A DNA stretch of 64,000 bases from contig JAKAWV010000001.1 in NCBI GenBank assembly GCA_021827205.1, forward strand, positions 1 through 64,000, written 5' to 3'. The stretch comes from Pseudomonadota bacterium (GTDB lineage Bacteria > Pseudomonadota > Gammaproteobacteria > Xanthomonadales > Rhodanobacteraceae). Below the pieces are notes generated by a model. That model worked only from the letters and a program-made list of their open reading frames with translations, did no database searches and was not told the DNA's origin. The position numbers and the translations under genes were made by a program. Shown piece by piece: positions 52,824 to 62,831 of this stretch. Each line of letters opens with the position of its first letter. The stretch's first letter is position 1.

Positions 52824-53635
52824 GTTTCTTGTGGACCTGGGTGGGCGCGGCGTTTGGCCTGACCTTCGGCCACAGCCTGGGCGCGCTGATCCTGGGCGCG
52901 CTGATCGGCTGGGTGGTGGACACCATGCGCCATCAGCGTCGGCGCCTGCGTGCGCAGCGCCAGTTCGTGGCGCCGCTGTTTGCGGTGCTGGGTGCGCTGG
53001 CCAAGGCCGATGGGCGCGTCAGCGCGGCCGAGATCAACGTCGCCGAGCGCATGATGCAGCGCTTCAATCTCGACGCCGCGCAGCGCGCCGAGGCCATCGC
53101 GCGCTTCAACGCCGGCAAGCAGGCCGGTTTTCAGCTCGCGCCCGCGCTCGGCGAGTTGCGTCGCATCTGCGCGCCGCAGCCGCAACTGGCCTGGGCCGTG
53201 CTCGATGTGCTGGCCGAGGTCGCCTATGCCGAAGGCGCGGTCAGCCCGGCCGGGTTTCAGTTGCTGCAACAAACCGCGCACGCGCTGGGCTTTGGCGACA
53301 TGCAACTGCTGGCGCTGCTGATGATGCGCGGCTACGCCATGCCGCAGGGCGCGGCGGGCGCGTGGCAGCAGCAGGGTTATCAGCAGGCTTACCAGCAAGG
53401 CTATCGGCGAGCGCCCTCACCGCGCAGCAGCGGACCTGATCCTTATGCCGTGCTCGGTGTGGAGCGCAGCAGCGACGACGCCAGCATCAAGCGCGCCTAC
53501 CGCAAGCTGATTTCGCAGTATCACCCGGATCGTCTCGGCGATCTGCCGGAAGAACTGCGCCGCCGCGCCGAGCGCCGCGCCAGCGAAATCAACACCGCGT
53601 GGGAAGCGATCAAGGCCGAGCGCGGGATTGTGTGA
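52820..53635 (+). CDS. djlA: Membrane-anchored DnaJ-like co-chaperone DjlA
   Basis: A 271-residue type III membrane co-chaperone. An N-terminal membrane segment (about 6-32, with the Gly-rich pattern GLTFGHSLGALILGALIG) is followed by a TerB-like central domain (about 45-160, LGALAKADGRVSAAEINVAERMMQRF) and a C-terminal J-domain (about 205-267) with the HPD motif in SQYHPDRLG. A Gln/Tyr-rich linker lies near 178-192. It would stimulate DnaK at the inner membrane. GTG at 52820 begins VSFLWTW and is set by the overlap with the cytochrome gene. The J-domain confirms the assignment. Confidence 0.92.
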   Translation: MSFLWTWVGAAFGLTFGHSLGALILGALIGWVVDTMRHQRRRLRAQRQFVAPLFAVLGALAKADGRVSAAEINVAERMMQRFNLDAAQRAEAIARFNAGKQAGFQLAPALGELRRICAPQPQLAWAVLDVLAEVAYAEGAVSPAGFQLLQQTAHALGFGDMQLLALLMMRGYAMPQGAAGAWQQQGYQQAYQQGYRRAPSPRSSGPDPYAVLGVERSSDDASIKRAYRKLISQYHPDRLGDLPEELRRRAERRASEINTAWEAIKAERGIV

Positions 53636-53650
53636 GCCACGCAGTCATCA

Positions 53651-53706
53651 GCGAAGAACGCAAAGATCGCCAGGAATTCAGGATCAACATCCTTTGCGTG
53701 TTTCGC
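53651..53706. repeat. Imperfect inverted repeat in the djlA-rpe gap
   Basis: GCGAAGAACGCAAAGAT (53651-53667) pairs with ATCCTTTGCGTGTTTCGC (53689-53706), two mismatches plus one bulge, with a 21-base spacer. It resembles the GCGAAGAACGCAAAGA-type dispersed repeats of many proteobacterial genomes, and could end djlA transcription as a hairpin, although it lacks a T-run. Confidence 0.6.
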
Positions 53707-53806
53707 GTCCTTCGCGGACAAAAACCGCGACAGCACACTGATCGACGCCGCGCGCTTGGCTGCGGACAGCGCGTGGTCGACAATGCGCTTTTCGCGGAGT
53801 CATGCC

Positions 53807-54487
53807 ATGCGCCAGCCCATCGTCATCGCGCCATCGATTTTGTCCGCCGATTTCGCGCGGCTGGGCGAGGACGTGCGCAAGGCGCTGGATGCCGGCGCCG
53901 ACTGGGTGCACTTCGACGTGATGGACAACCACTACGTGCCCAATCTCAGCATCGGGCCGCAGGTGTGCAAGGCGCTGCGCGACTACGGCATCACCGCGCC
54001 GATCGACGTGCATCTGATGGTGACGCCGGTGGACCGCATCGTGCCCGATTTCGTCGCCGCTGGCGCCAGCCGCATCAGCTTCCATCCCGAGGCCAGCGCG
54101 CACGTTGATCGCACGCTGCAGCTCATTCACGGCCACGGCTGCAAGGCCGGGTTGGTGTTCAACCCGGCCACGCCGCTGAGCTGGCTGGACTGGACGCTGG
54201 AGCAGCTCGACCTGGTACTGCTGATGAGCGTCAACCCCGGCTTCGGCGGGCAGAAATTCCTGCCAGGCACGCTGGACAAACTGCGCGCGGTGCGCGCGCG
54301 CATCGACGCCAGTGGCCGTGAAGTACGCCTGCAAGTGGATGGCGGCATCAACGCCGAAACCATCGCCGCGGCGGCAGCGGCGGGCGCCGATACCTTCGTC
54401 GCCGGCAGCGCCGTATTCGGCCAGCCCGACTATCGCGCGGTGATCGCCAACCTGCGCGAGCGCGCCGCCGCATCGGTATCGTGCTGA
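53807..54487 (+). CDS. rpe: Ribulose-phosphate 3-epimerase
   Basis: A 226-residue TIM-barrel enzyme that interconverts ribulose-5-phosphate and xylulose-5-phosphate. Metal-binding and catalytic residues lie in [17 protein letters not shown] (Asp37/Asp39 region), PIDVHLMV and the late VDGGINAET phosphate loop. ATG at 53807 begins [19 protein letters not shown], the conserved start; the frame continues upstream but without domain support. It precedes trpE by 55 bases, a linkage (rpe-trpEGDC) known in other proteobacteria, and may head the tryptophan transcript. Confidence 0.96.
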   Translation: MRQPIVIAPSILSADFARLGEDVRKALDAGADWVHFDVMDNHYVPNLSIGPQVCKALRDYGITAPIDVHLMVTPVDRIVPDFVAAGASRISFHPEASAHVDRTLQLIHGHGCKAGLVFNPATPLSWLDWTLEQLDLVLLMSVNPGFGGQKFLPGTLDKLRAVRARIDASGREVRLQVDGGINAETIAAAAAAGADTFVAGSAVFGQPDYRAVIANLRERAAASVSC

Positions 54488-54542
54488 CGCCGCGCGGCGG
54501 CGCTGCTATCGTGCTGCGTTCGCTTCTGGCTCGCCGCACGCC

Positions 54543-56018
54543 GTGATCACCCAAGCCGAGTTCGACACCCTCGCCGCGCAGGGCCATACCCGCATTCCCG
54601 TGGTGCGCGAGGTCTTTTCCGATCTGGATACACCGCTGTCGGTGTATCTGAAGCTGGCCGATGGGCCGCATACGTTTCTGTTCGAGTCGGTCGAGGGCGG
54701 CGAGGCATGGGGGCGCTATTCGATCATCGGTCTGCCGGCGCGGCGCGTGTACACGTTGCGCGCCGGCGTGCTGGAGACAAGCGATCTGGGCGAGGTGATC
54801 GCGCGCGACACGCCGGCCGATCCGCTGGCCGCCATCGAGCAACTGCGCGCCAGCTTCAAGGTGCCGCGCCTGCCGGGCCTGCCCGCGTTCACCGGTGGGC
54901 TGGTGGGGTATTTCGGCTTCGAGTGCATCGGCTACATCGAGCCGCGCCTGTTGCGCGCGGACAAGCCCGACCTGCTGGGCACGCCCGACGCGCTGCTGAT
55001 GCTGGCCGATGAAGTGGCGGTATTCGACAACCTGCGCGGGCGCCTGTTTCTGATCGTGCATGCCGACCCGGCGCAGCCGCAGGCCTGGCGCCGCGCCGTG
55101 CGGCGCCTGGATGAGCTGGCGTTTCGTCTGCGCCGCGCGGGATCGGCCTATCCGGAAACGCTGCGCGCCAAGCCGCTGGCCGAGGCCGATTTCAAATCCA
55201 GTTTCAGCCGCGCCGAATACGAGGCGCTGGTCGAACGCGCCAAGGAATACATCCGTGCCGGCGATATTTTCCAGGTGGTGCCCTCGCAGCGCCTGAGCGT
55301 GCTTTTTGATGGTCGCCCGGTGGACGTGTACCGCGCATTGCGCGCGTTGAACCCCTCGCCATACATGTACTTCATCGACCTGGGAGCAACGCAGATCGTC
55401 GGTTCCTCGCCGGAAATTCTGGTGCGCGTCAAGGACGGCAAGGTGGTGCTGCGCCCGATCGCCGGCACGCGCCGCCGCGGTGCCACGGCGGATGAAGACC
55501 AAGCGCTGGCCGAGGAACTGCTGGCCGATCCGAAGGAGCGCGCCGAGCATCTGATGCTGATCGACCTGGGCCGCAATGATGTGGGTCGTGTCAGCATCGC
55601 CGGCAGCGTGCGCGTCAGTGAATCGTTCGTCATCGAGCGTTACTCGCACGTCATGCACATCGTCTCGCAGGTCGAGGGCACGCTGGCGCCGGGACTGGGC
55701 TACATGGACGCGCTCAAGGCCAGCTTTCCGGCGGGCACGGTCTCGGGCGCGCCCAAGATTCGCGCGCTGGAGATCATTCAGGAACTGGAACCGCATCGGC
55801 GCAACGTGTACGCCGGCGCGGTCGGCTGGATCGGCTGGTGGGGCGATGGCGACACCGCCATCGCCATCCGCACCGCGGTGATCCAGGACGGCCAGTTGCA
55901 CGTGCAGGCCGGTGGCGGCGTGGTGTACGACTCCGACCCGGCCGCCGAGTGGGAGGAAACCATGAACAAGGGCCGCGCCCTGTTCCGCGCCGTGGCGCAA
56001 GCCGCGCGGGGGCTGTGA
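54543..56018 (+). CDS. trpE: Anthranilate synthase component I
   Basis: A 491-residue subunit that makes anthranilate from chorismate using ammonia from TrpG. The tryptophan feedback site appears as [18 protein letters not shown] near 41-58, and the catalytic domain carries [35 protein letters not shown] and the final [16 protein letters not shown] at 54543 is the start. The gene precedes trpG by one base, so the two subunits are translationally coupled. No leader peptide or attenuator was recognised in the 55-base gap. Confidence 0.95.
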   Translation: MITQAEFDTLAAQGHTRIPVVREVFSDLDTPLSVYLKLADGPHTFLFESVEGGEAWGRYSIIGLPARRVYTLRAGVLETSDLGEVIARDTPADPLAAIEQLRASFKVPRLPGLPAFTGGLVGYFGFECIGYIEPRLLRADKPDLLGTPDALLMLADEVAVFDNLRGRLFLIVHADPAQPQAWRRAVRRLDELAFRLRRAGSAYPETLRAKPLAEADFKSSFSRAEYEALVERAKEYIRAGDIFQVVPSQRLSVLFDGRPVDVYRALRALNPSPYMYFIDLGATQIVGSSPEILVRVKDGKVVLRPIAGTRRRGATADEDQALAEELLADPKERAEHLMLIDLGRNDVGRVSIAGSVRVSESFVIERYSHVMHIVSQVEGTLAPGLGYMDALKASFPAGTVSGAPKIRALEIIQELEPHRRNVYAGAVGWIGWWGDGDTAIAIRTAVIQDGQLHVQAGGGVVYDSDPAAEWEETMNKGRALFRAVAQAARGL

Positions 56019-56019
56019 C

Positions 56020-56598
56020 GTGCTGTTGCTGATCGACAACTACGACAGCTTCACCTGGAACCTGGTGCAGTACCTCGGCGAGCTGGGCGCGGAAGTGAAA
56101 GTGCTGCGCAACGATGCCATCGATGTCGCCGCCATTCACGCGTTGCGGCCCGCGCACATCGTGATTTCGCCGGGGCCGTGCACGCCCAATGAAGCCGGTG
56201 TGTCGCTGCAGGTGCTGCGTGAACTCGGCGGCAGCGTGCCGATCCTCGGCGTGTGTCTGGGGCATCAGGCCATCGGTCAGGCGTTCGGCGGCACGGTGGT
56301 GCGCGCGCCGCAGATCATGCACGGCAAGACATCGCGTATCCGCCATGCGGGCGCGGGCGTGTTCGCCGGCCTGCCGGATGGCTTTACCGCGACGCGCTAT
56401 CACTCGCTGGTGGTGGCGCCGGAAGCACTGCCCGACTGCCTGGAGGTAAGCGCGTGGAGCGAATATCCCGACGGCACGCGCGAGGCGATCATGGGCCTGC
56501 GTCACAAGACCCTGCCGATCCAGGGCGTGCAGTTTCATCCCGAATCCATCCTCACGCAGCACGGCCACGCCCTGCTGCGCAATTTTCTGGCGGGTTGA
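56020..56598 (+). CDS. trpG: Anthranilate synthase component II (glutamine amidotransferase)
   Basis: A 192-residue class I amidotransferase that supplies ammonia to TrpE. Catalytic Cys79 is in [15 protein letters not shown], and the His-Glu pair in QFHPESI. It starts with GTG at 56020, one base after the trpE stop, in line with tight coupling of the subunits. [19 protein letters not shown] is the family start. The protein may also serve PabA (4-aminobenzoate) function in some bacteria, but the trp context supports TrpG. Confidence 0.95.
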   Translation: MLLLIDNYDSFTWNLVQYLGELGAEVKVLRNDAIDVAAIHALRPAHIVISPGPCTPNEAGVSLQVLRELGGSVPILGVCLGHQAIGQAFGGTVVRAPQIMHGKTSRIRHAGAGVFAGLPDGFTATRYHSLVVAPEALPDCLEVSAWSEYPDGTREAIMGLRHKTLPIQGVQFHPESILTQHGHALLRNFLAG

Positions 56599-56602
56599 TG
56601 CC

Positions 56603-57652
56603 ATGAAGTCCGTCACCATCACTCCGCACGAAGCGCTGCAGCGCACGATCGAGCACCGCGAGATCTTTCACGACGAGATGATCGATCTGATGCGTCAGAT
56701 CATGCGCGGTGAGGTGCCGCCGGCGCTGACCGCGGCGATCATCACCGGTCTGCGCGTGAAAAAGGAAACCGTGGGCGAGATCACCGGCGCGGCGCGCGTG
56801 ATGCGCGAGCTGGCGGTGCGCGTGTTCACGCCGGCTTATCCGCACTTCATCGATATTGTCGGTACCGGCGGCGACGGCGCGCACAGTTTCAATATCTCCA
56901 CCGCCAGCATGTTCGTGGCCGCGGCCGCGGGCGCGCAGGTGGCCAAGCACGGCAATCGCGGCGTGTCCTCGAAATCGGGCAGCGCCGATGTGCTCGAGGC
57001 GCTCGGCGCGGTCATCGACCTGGCGCCGCGGCAGGTCGCGCAATGCCTGGCCGAGACCGGCATCGGCTTCATGTTCGCGCCCAACCATCATCCGGCGATG
57101 AAAGCCGTCGCGCCGGTGCGGCGCGAGTTGGGCGTGCGCACCATCTTCAACATCCTCGGCCCGCTGACCAATCCGGCCGCCGCGCCCAATATTCTGATGG
57201 GCGTGTTTCATCCCGATCTGGTTGGCATCCAGGTGCGCGTGCTGCAGCAGCTTGGCGTGCAGCGCGCCATGGTCGTTTACGGCAAGGACGGATTGGACGA
57301 GATTTCCCTCGGCGGCGTGACCCTGGTGGGCGAGCTGCGCGAGGGCGAGGTGCGCGAGTACGAACTGGAGCCGGAAGATTTCGGTTTCAGCATGGCCTCC
57401 AGCCGCAATCTGCGCGTGGACGATGCCGCTGCCTCGCGCGAACTGCTGCTGGCGGCGCTGGAAAATCGCCACGCCATCGCGCGCGACGTGGTGCTGTTGA
57501 ATGCCGGCGCGGCGCTTTACGTCGCCGGGCTCGCGGCTGATCTCGCCGCAGGCATTGCGCGCGCGCGCGCCGCCATCGACAGCGGCGGCGCGCGCGCGCG
57601 CGTGGATGCTTTCATCGCCGCCACGCAGCGGCTCAAAGGCGCCGCGGCGTGA
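56603..57652 (+). CDS. trpD: Anthranilate phosphoribosyltransferase
   Basis: A 349-residue type III phosphoribosyltransferase that couples anthranilate to PRPP. The signature [14 protein letters not shown] at about 88-101 and [21 protein letters not shown] match the family; GGVTLVGEL and VLLNAG close the fold. It begins four bases after trpG and ends in an ATGA overlap with trpC (57649), which shows an unbroken trpEGDC transcript. It carries no fused TrpG domain, unlike the enterobacterial form. Confidence 0.96.
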   Translation: MKSVTITPHEALQRTIEHREIFHDEMIDLMRQIMRGEVPPALTAAIITGLRVKKETVGEITGAARVMRELAVRVFTPAYPHFIDIVGTGGDGAHSFNISTASMFVAAAAGAQVAKHGNRGVSSKSGSADVLEALGAVIDLAPRQVAQCLAETGIGFMFAPNHHPAMKAVAPVRRELGVRTIFNILGPLTNPAAAPNILMGVFHPDLVGIQVRVLQQLGVQRAMVVYGKDGLDEISLGGVTLVGELREGEVREYELEPEDFGFSMASSRNLRVDDAAASRELLLAALENRHAIARDVVLLNAGAALYVAGLAADLAAGIARARAAIDSGGARARVDAFIAATQRLKGAAA

Positions 57653-58449
57653 GCGACATCCTTGATCGCATCCTCGCGCGCAAGGCAGAGGAAGTGCGCG
57701 CGCGCCGTGCGCTGCTGCCGCTGGCCGAACTCGCCGCGCGCTGCAGCACCGCGCCCGCGCCGCGCGGTTTCGCCGATGCGCTGATCGAGCGCATCGCGGC
57801 CGGCTTGCCCGCGGTGATCGCGGAGATCAAGAAGGCCAGCCCGAGCAAGGGCGTGATCCGGCCCGACTTCGACCCGGCCGCGATCGCGCGCGGCTATGCC
57901 GCCGCCGGCGCCACCTGTCTGTCGGTGCTGACCGATGTGGATTTCTTTCAGGGCAGCGACGCCTACCTCGAACAGGCACGCGCGGTCTGCGCGCTGCCGG
58001 TGCTGCGCAAGGACTTCGTTGTCGATCCGTACCAGGTGTACGAGGCGCGCGCATTGGGTGCCGATTGCATTCTGCTGATCGTCGCCGCGCTTGACGACAG
58101 CGCATTGCTGGAGCTGAGTCTGTTGGCCAGTGAGCTGGATATCGACGTGCTTGCCGAGGTGCATGACGCAGTGGAACTGGAGCGCGCGCTGAATCTTCCG
58201 GTGCGCTTGATTGGCGTCAACAACCGCGATCTGCGCAGTTTTGCAACCAGGCTGGACACGACGCTGGCGTTGCGCACGCGCGTACCCGCCGAACGCCTGC
58301 TAGTCAGTGAGAGCGGCATCCGCACGCCCGCGGACGTGGCGTTGCTGCGCGCTGCCGGTGTGCAGGCGTTTCTGGTCGGCGAAGCGTTCATGCGCGTGGC
58401 TGATCCGGGCGCCGAACTGGCGCGCCTGTTCGCAATTCCGGCGCCATGA
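57649..58449 (+). CDS. trpC: Indole-3-glycerol-phosphate synthase
   Basis: A 266-residue TIM-barrel enzyme that closes the indole ring. Catalytic residues lie in [12 protein letters not shown] (Glu/Lys), [21 protein letters not shown] and VGVNNRDLR-like [10 protein letters not shown], then [12 protein letters not shown]. It is the monofunctional form without fused TrpF. It overlaps trpD and the HAD gene by four bases each, so all five genes are probably translated from one message. trpF, trpB and trpA are not present in this window. Confidence 0.96.
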   Translation: MSDILDRILARKAEEVRARRALLPLAELAARCSTAPAPRGFADALIERIAAGLPAVIAEIKKASPSKGVIRPDFDPAAIARGYAAAGATCLSVLTDVDFFQGSDAYLEQARAVCALPVLRKDFVVDPYQVYEARALGADCILLIVAALDDSALLELSLLASELDIDVLAEVHDAVELERALNLPVRLIGVNNRDLRSFATRLDTTLALRTRVPAERLLVSESGIRTPADVALLRAAGVQAFLVGEAFMRVADPGAELARLFAIPAP

Positions 58450-59132
58450 ACCAGGCCGTGTCACCGGCCGCGGCCGCAACGCCGCGCGTGGTGCTGTTCG
58501 ATTTCGACGGCGTGCTGGTGCGTGGCGACAGCTTCAGCGGTTTTCTGCGCGTGCGCGTGCGCCGCCAAGCCTGGCGCCTCGCGCTGCTGCTACCGTTGTT
58601 GCCGGCGTTGCCGCTGCTGCTGCGGCGGCGCGGGCGGCGCATTCTGTTGCACTGCACGGTGCGCCTGTTGCTGCTTGGTACCAGCCTGTCGCGTTACCGG
58701 GCATTGGCCGAATCGCACGCGCGGGTACAGGCGCTGCGGCGCGGGTTCTTCGTGCCGGACGCGGTCAGCGCGCTGCGCCGCCATCTGTTGCGCGGTGATC
58801 GCGTCATTGTGGTCACCGGCTGCGAGGAGCACCTGGCGCGCGCGCTGCTGCAGGCGGTGCGGCTGGACGGTGTGGAGCTGGTGGCCTCGCGTCTGCACAG
58901 ATCCTGGCTGGGCGCGGTGCCGGCGGTGCACAACGTCGGCCGCGAGAAGTTGCGCCAGATGGAAGCGCATGGCGTCGAACCGCCGTTCGCCTGCGTCTAC
59001 AGCGACGCCGGCGCCGATCTGCCCATGCTGCTGGCGGCCGAGCGCGCGGTGCTGGTCAATCCCGGCGAGAGCCTGCGCGCGCGCATGCAGGCCCGACTGG
59101 GCAGCCGCTACGCCGAGGTCGAGTGGAGCTGA
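58446..59132 (+). CDS. HAD-superfamily phosphatase (SerB-like, class IB)
   Basis: A 228-residue HAD hydrolase at the end of the trp transcript. Motif I is FDFDGVL at 18-24 with Asp19 and Asp21; motif II includes [11 protein letters not shown], the lysine motif GREKLRQ and motif [14 protein letters not shown]. The pattern is that of HAD-IB enzymes such as phosphoserine phosphatase. An Arg/Leu-rich helix cap lies between motifs I and II. It overlaps trpC by four bases; serine is the cosubstrate of tryptophan synthase, so a serine-supplying role is appealing but unproven. It is convergent with clp, ten bases apart. Confidence 0.85.
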   Translation: MNQAVSPAAAATPRVVLFDFDGVLVRGDSFSGFLRVRVRRQAWRLALLLPLLPALPLLLRRRGRRILLHCTVRLLLLGTSLSRYRALAESHARVQALRRGFFVPDAVSALRRHLLRGDRVIVVTGCEEHLARALLQAVRLDGVELVASRLHRSWLGAVPAVHNVGREKLRQMEAHGVEPPFACVYSDAGADLPMLLAAERAVLVNPGESLRARMQARLGSRYAEVEWS

Positions 59133-59142
59133 GTCGAACGCC

Positions 59143-59835
59143 TCAGCGCGTGCCCAGCACCACCACGGTCTTGCCGGAGACGTGGATCATGCCGCGCTCC
59201 TCGAGCTGCTTGAGCACGCGTCCCGCCATCTCGCGCGAGCAGCCGACGATGCGCGACAGCTCCTGTCGCGAGATGCGAATCTGGGTGCCCTCGGGATGCG
59301 TCAGCGCGTCAGGCTCCAGGCACAGGTCCAGCAGGGTGCGACTGATGCGGCTGGAAACATCCATGAACGCCAGACGGCTGGCCTGACGCGAAGCGCGCAA
59401 CAGACGTGAACTCAGTTGCGTGCCAATCAGGAACAGCAGCTTCGGGCATTCCTCGTGCAGACCCGTGGCGAACAACTGGAACAGGCGCTCGTAACTGATT
59501 TCCGCCAGTTCGCAGTTCGCGCGCGTGCGCACCGTGGTTTCGCGCTGGGTGGGCTGGAAGAACAGTCCGGTTTCACCAATGAACTCGCCGCGGTTGATGT
59601 AGGCGACAATCAACTCGCGCCCTTCCTCGTCCTCGGTGAGCACGGTGACCGAACCATCGACCACGTAAAACAACGTGGTGGGCGCGTCGCCGGGGCGGAT
59701 GATCGCAGTCTTCGGCGGATAGCGTCGCCGATGGCACTGCGCCAGAAAACGTTCCATTGAATCAGGATCGGGCGCCAGTGCGGCAGGCGCCTGACTGCGG
59801 CGAAAGTTTTCCTGCAACAGGTATTTAAGGCTCAC
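59143..59835 (-). CDS. clp: CRP-like global regulator Clp
   Basis: A 230-residue CRP/FNR-family regulator. The nucleotide-binding beta-roll runs about 20-135 (FYVVDGSVTVLTEDEEGRELIVAYINRGEFIGETGLF), the dimer helix about 140-170 and the HTH about 180-225 with RISRQELSRIVGCSREMAGRVLKQLEERGMI. In Xanthomonas Clp binds cyclic di-GMP instead of cAMP and controls virulence and extracellular enzymes. GTG at 59835 follows GGAGG by four bases and gives exactly the known Clp length. The position beside speD and trpC is conserved in xanthomonads. Confidence 0.94.
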   Translation of the reverse strand: MSLKYLLQENFRRSQAPAALAPDPDSMERFLAQCHRRRYPPKTAIIRPGDAPTTLFYVVDGSVTVLTEDEEGRELIVAYINRGEFIGETGLFFQPTQRETTVRTRANCELAEISYERLFQLFATGLHEECPKLLFLIGTQLSSRLLRASRQASRLAFMDVSSRISRTLLDLCLEPDALTHPEGTQIRISRQELSRIVGCSREMAGRVLKQLEERGMIHVSGKTVVVLGTR

Positions 59836-60033
59836 GCGACCTCCCTGGCTGGGTGCGCGAATGCGCATCACGGCGTCTCATTCTGACAGCAAAAAATCGC
59901 GTCCGGCATATATTCAAGCGGTAGCCGCCAAGACGATACTATACGGCTGGCCGAACGCTGCAGCCGATGTGCCGCGGCACGCCCGCCGACGCGTCGCGCG
60001 GCACACACTTAGCATTTCATCGAGGAAGTCGCC
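59836..60033. promoter_or_regulatory. Divergent clp/speD promoter region
   Basis: The 198 bases between the two start codons are AT-richer than the surroundings near 59885-59945 (AAAAAATC, GCATATATTCAAG, GATACTATACGG), where promoters of both genes probably lie. TGCGC at 59854-59858 and GCGCA at 59863-59867 form a short inverted repeat ahead of clp. No reliable -10/-35 spacing could be fixed by eye. GAGGA near 60022 is the ribosome site for speD. Confidence 0.4.
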
Positions 60034-60819
60034 GTGGTCATACCGCTGCCGCGCCTGCGCTTGCAGGGTTTCAACAACCTGACCAAGTCGCTGAGCTTCA
60101 ATATCTACGACATCTGCTACGCGGTATCGGAGGAGCAGCGTCAGCGCTACATCGAGTACATTGACGAGCAGTACGACGCCGACCGCCTCACCCAGATCCT
60201 CAGCGACGTGGCCGAGATCATCGGCGCCAACATCCTCAACGTCGCGCGCCAGGACTACGACCCGCAGGGCGCCTCGGTGACCATGCTGATCTCCGAGTAT
60301 CCGGTGGTCGAGAAACTGGGCCGCGACGTGATTTCCGGTGCCGTGGTGGCGCATTTGGACAAGAGCCACATCACCGTGCATACCTATCCGGAGACGCATC
60401 CCCACAACGGCATCGCCACTTTTCGCGCGGATATCGACGTCTCCACCTGTGGCGTGATTTCACCGCTGAGGGCGTTGAATTTCCTGATTGACAGCTTCGA
60501 GTCGGACATCGTCACCACGGATTACCGCGTGCGCGGCTTCACCCGCGACGTGAAGGGCAAGAAGCACTTCATCGACCACAAGATCAACTCGATCCAGGAT
60601 TACCTGGCCAAGCATATCCAGCAGAAGTACGAGATGTTCGACGTCAACGTGTATCAGGAAAACATTTTTCACACCAAGATGCACATCAAGGACTTCGACC
60701 TCGACACCTATCTGTTCGAGGCCAATGCATCGGATCTTTCGTTCAAGGACCGGCAGCGCATCGAGGTGCTGCTGAAGCGCGAGATCGAGGAGTTGTTCCA
60801 CGGTCGCAATCTGATGTGA
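60034..60819 (+). CDS. speD: S-adenosylmethionine decarboxylase, proenzyme
   Basis: A 261-residue self-processing enzyme that makes decarboxylated SAM for spermidine. The cleavage site is [13 protein letters not shown], between Lys110 and Ser111; Ser111 becomes the pyruvoyl group. Further conserved blocks are [25 protein letters not shown] and [11 protein letters not shown]. The length is that of the E. coli-type class 1A enzyme. GTG at 60034 with a GAGGA site is the start. It is convergent with coq7, 19 bases apart. No speE is present in the window. Confidence 0.96.
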   Translation: MVIPLPRLRLQGFNNLTKSLSFNIYDICYAVSEEQRQRYIEYIDEQYDADRLTQILSDVAEIIGANILNVARQDYDPQGASVTMLISEYPVVEKLGRDVISGAVVAHLDKSHITVHTYPETHPHNGIATFRADIDVSTCGVISPLRALNFLIDSFESDIVTTDYRVRGFTRDVKGKKHFIDHKINSIQDYLAKHIQQKYEMFDVNVYQENIFHTKMHIKDFDLDTYLFEANASDLSFKDRQRIEVLLKREIEELFHGRNLM

Positions 60820-60838
60820 TCGCGCGTGGCCACGCCGT

Positions 60839-61480
60839 TCAGATGCGGTAGGCCACGGCCTTCATCAGCTTGGCGCTGAGGCGCATCAGTCGCGGCACGG
60901 GCCATGGCAGCGGCGTGCCGCCGCGCGCGCTGGCCTGCTGGGCGTGGCGTGCTTCGTCCTGTTTCATCTGCCCGAGGATGGCGCGCGAGGCGGTATCCGC
61001 TGTCGGCAGGCGTTCGAGATGAGACTCCAGATGCGCCTCGACCTGACGCTCGGTTTCCACGACAAAACCCAGACTGGGACCATCGCCGGCGCGCGCGGCC
61101 AGCGCGCCCAGTGCGTAGCTGCCTGCGTACCAGAGCGGGTTGAGCAGACTCGGCCGGCTGTGCAACTCGCGCAGGCGCGCTCCGCACCAGGCGAGGTGAT
61201 CGGCCTCTTCATCGGCCGCGTACAGCAGGTGCGCGCGCGTTGCCGCGCTGCGCGCCAGCGCGGCTTGGCCCAGATACAGCGCCTGCGCGCACACCTCGCC
61301 GGTGTGGTTGATGCGCATCAGCCCGGCAATATCGCGGCGTTCGGACTCGCTCAATGTTGTTGCGGCAAGCCCCGCGGCCGGGTTGGGCCGGCGCGCCACG
61401 GCGCTTGCACCCAAAGTGTCCAGCGCGTTGTTCAACGCGATCAGCGTGCGATCCAACGGGGTGAACTGTGGCTCGAACAT
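60839..61480 (-). CDS. coq7: 2-polyprenyl-3-methyl-6-methoxy-1,4-benzoquinol hydroxylase Coq7
   Basis: A 213-residue di-iron monooxygenase that adds the last hydroxyl in ubiquinone synthesis. The ferritin-like iron ligands are in [15 protein letters not shown] (Glu), [11 protein letters not shown] (Glu, His), [15 protein letters not shown] and DEARHAQQA (Glu, His). This enzyme is found in bacteria that lack the flavin UbiF. It is divergent from rplM with 233 bases in between. The order clp-speD-coq7-rplM is conserved among xanthomonads. Confidence 0.94.
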   Translation of the reverse strand: MFEPQFTPLDRTLIALNNALDTLGASAVARRPNPAAGLAATTLSESERRDIAGLMRINHTGEVCAQALYLGQAALARSAATRAHLLYAADEEADHLAWCGARLRELHSRPSLLNPLWYAGSYALGALAARAGDGPSLGFVVETERQVEAHLESHLERLPTADTASRAILGQMKQDEARHAQQASARGGTPLPWPVPRLMRLSAKLMKAVAYRI

Positions 61481-61636
61481 GGGGTGGGTCTCGTTCGCTG
61501 CGGTTGAACGTGGCCGTCCAGGCGGCCGTCGTGCGTGATGATAGGCCGGTGTGCCCGATCATGGCGTGCATTGCCGGGGAGCGGCCATGCTTGACCGTGC
61601 TATCGCGTGCGGTTCAAGCCACCCGTTGGCCTTGGC

Positions 61637-61666
61637 TTGCGCCGGGGTTGCGTGCGCGGCTAGACT
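61637..61666 (+). promoter_or_regulatory. Probable sigma-70 promoter for rplM-rpsI
   Basis: TTGCGC at 61637-61642 and TAGACT at 61661-61666 are separated by 18 bases, a good -35/-10 pair, about 47 bases ahead of the rplM start. Ribosomal protein operons need strong promoters; this is the best match, but it is only inferred. Confidence 0.45.
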
Positions 61667-61713
61667 TCCGCTTCTGTTTTGTTGATACCTGTGCCTCACG
61701 GGGTGATTTTTTC

Positions 61714-62142
61714 ATGAAGACTTTCAGCGCCAAAGCCGAGAGCGTGCAGCGCGACTGGTTCGTGGTCGACGCCACGGACAAGACCCTCGGACGCCTCTGT
61801 TCCGAAATTGCCTCGCGTCTGCGCGGCAAGCACAAGCCCATTTTCACGCCGCACATCGACACTGGCGATTACATCGTCGTGGTCAATGCCGAGAAGATTG
61901 CCGTCACTGGCAACAAGCTTGAAGACAAGAATTATCACCGCTTCACCGGCTATGTCGGCAATCTCAAGACCACCCCGCTCAAGGCCATGCTGGCCAAGCA
62001 TCCCGAGCGTGTGATCGAGATTGGCGTCAAGGGCATGCTGCCCAAGAATCCGCTGGGCCGCGCGATGTACCGCAAGCTCAAGGTGTACAGCGGCGCCGAG
62101 CATCCGCATACCGCCCAGCAGCCGCAGCCGCTGAACTTCTGA
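61714..62142 (+). CDS. rplM: 50S ribosomal protein L13
   Basis: A 142-residue large-subunit protein, exactly the family length. [28 protein letters not shown], then [29 protein letters not shown] and [21 protein letters not shown] are diagnostic; L13 binds 23S rRNA early in assembly. ATG at 61714 is followed by the rpsI gene eight bases after the stop, the universal rplM-rpsI pair. Confidence 0.98.
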   Translation: MKTFSAKAESVQRDWFVVDATDKTLGRLCSEIASRLRGKHKPIFTPHIDTGDYIVVVNAEKIAVTGNKLEDKNYHRFTGYVGNLKTTPLKAMLAKHPERVIEIGVKGMLPKNPLGRAMYRKLKVYSGAEHPHTAQQPQPLNF

Positions 62143-62150
62143 GGACATCC

Positions 62151-62546
62151 ATGGCCACCCTGCAACAGAACTACGGCACCGGCCGTCGCAAGAGCTCAGC
62201 AGCCCGCGTTTTCCTGCGCAAGGGCAGCGGCGCGATCACCGTCAACGGCAAGTCCTTGGACACTTTCTTCGGGCGCGAGACCTCGCGCATGATCGTGCGC
62301 CAGCCGCTGGAACTGACCCAGATGACCGAGAAATTCGACATCATGGTCACGGTTGAGGGTGGCGGCATCACCGGTCAGGCTGGTGCCATCCGTCTCGGCA
62401 TTTCGCGCGCGCTGGTTGAGTACGATGAAACCCTCAAGACACCGCTGCGCAAGGCCGGTTTCATGACTCGCGATGCGCGCGAGGTCGAGCGCAAGAAGGT
62501 CGGTCTGCACAAGGCACGCCGCGCGACCCAGTTCTCCAAGCGCTGA
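62151..62546 (+). CDS. rpsI: 30S ribosomal protein S9
   Basis: A 131-residue small-subunit protein whose C-terminal tail reaches the P-site t[51 protein letters not shown] and the ending [17 protein letters not shown] are characteristic. It carries a GAGGA ribosome site at 62142-62146 overlapping the rplM stop. A tRNA gene follows 11 bases later and may be part of the same transcript. Confidence 0.98.
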   Translation: MATLQQNYGTGRRKSSAARVFLRKGSGAITVNGKSLDTFFGRETSRMIVRQPLELTQMTEKFDIMVTVEGGGITGQAGAIRLGISRALVEYDETLKTPLRKAGFMTRDAREVERKKVGLHKARRATQFSKR

Positions 62547-62557
62547 TTTCCCGCTTT

Positions 62558-62631
62558 TGGGAGATCGTCCAACGGTAGGACAACGGACTCTGACTCCGTT
62601 TATCTAGGTTCGAATCCTAGTCTCCCAGCCA
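62558..62631 (+). tRNA. tRNA-Gln (CUG anticodon), CCA encoded
   Basis: A 74-base sequence folds as a full cloverleaf: acceptor TGGGAGA with TCTCCCA, D arm GTCC..GGAC, anticodon stem ACGGA/TCCGT with loop CTCTGAC (anticodon CTG), variable loop TTAT, and T arm CTAGG-TTCGAAT-CCTAG. Discriminator G and an encoded CCA end it at 62631. An initial U-A pair is normal for bacterial glutamine tRNA. Confidence 0.96.
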
Positions 62632-62641
62632 TCCGGCCAAG

Positions 62642-62665
62642 GCCCCGCGCGCGCGGGGCTTTTTT
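62642..62665 (+). terminator. Rho-independent terminator after the tRNA
   Basis: GCCCCGC and GCGGGGC form a stem (62642-62648 and 62653-62659) around GCGC, directly followed by six T residues. It would end the transcript that may include rplM, rpsI and the tRNA. Confidence 0.92.
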
Positions 62666-62831
62666 GTTTCGGCGCCGGATCAGGCAATTGGCATGTTTGT
62701 GGCCCGTCCCGAGTTCGGCGGAAGACCTACCCTGTCAGTTGCTGCAGCTTTGCAGCCCTGATCGATGCCTGGGCATGCATCGAAATCCCGTGCGACAATC
62801 ACAGCGGACTTTGCTTGCAATGTGATTTGCC

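Noticed and set aside
54348-56039. A 563-codon minus-strand frame opposite trpE.
   Set aside because: trpE is intact with all motifs; the antisense frame is compositional.
62558-62631. tRNA-Gln as an attachment site for an integrated element.
   Set aside because: No integrase, no duplicated tRNA end and only core genes follow.
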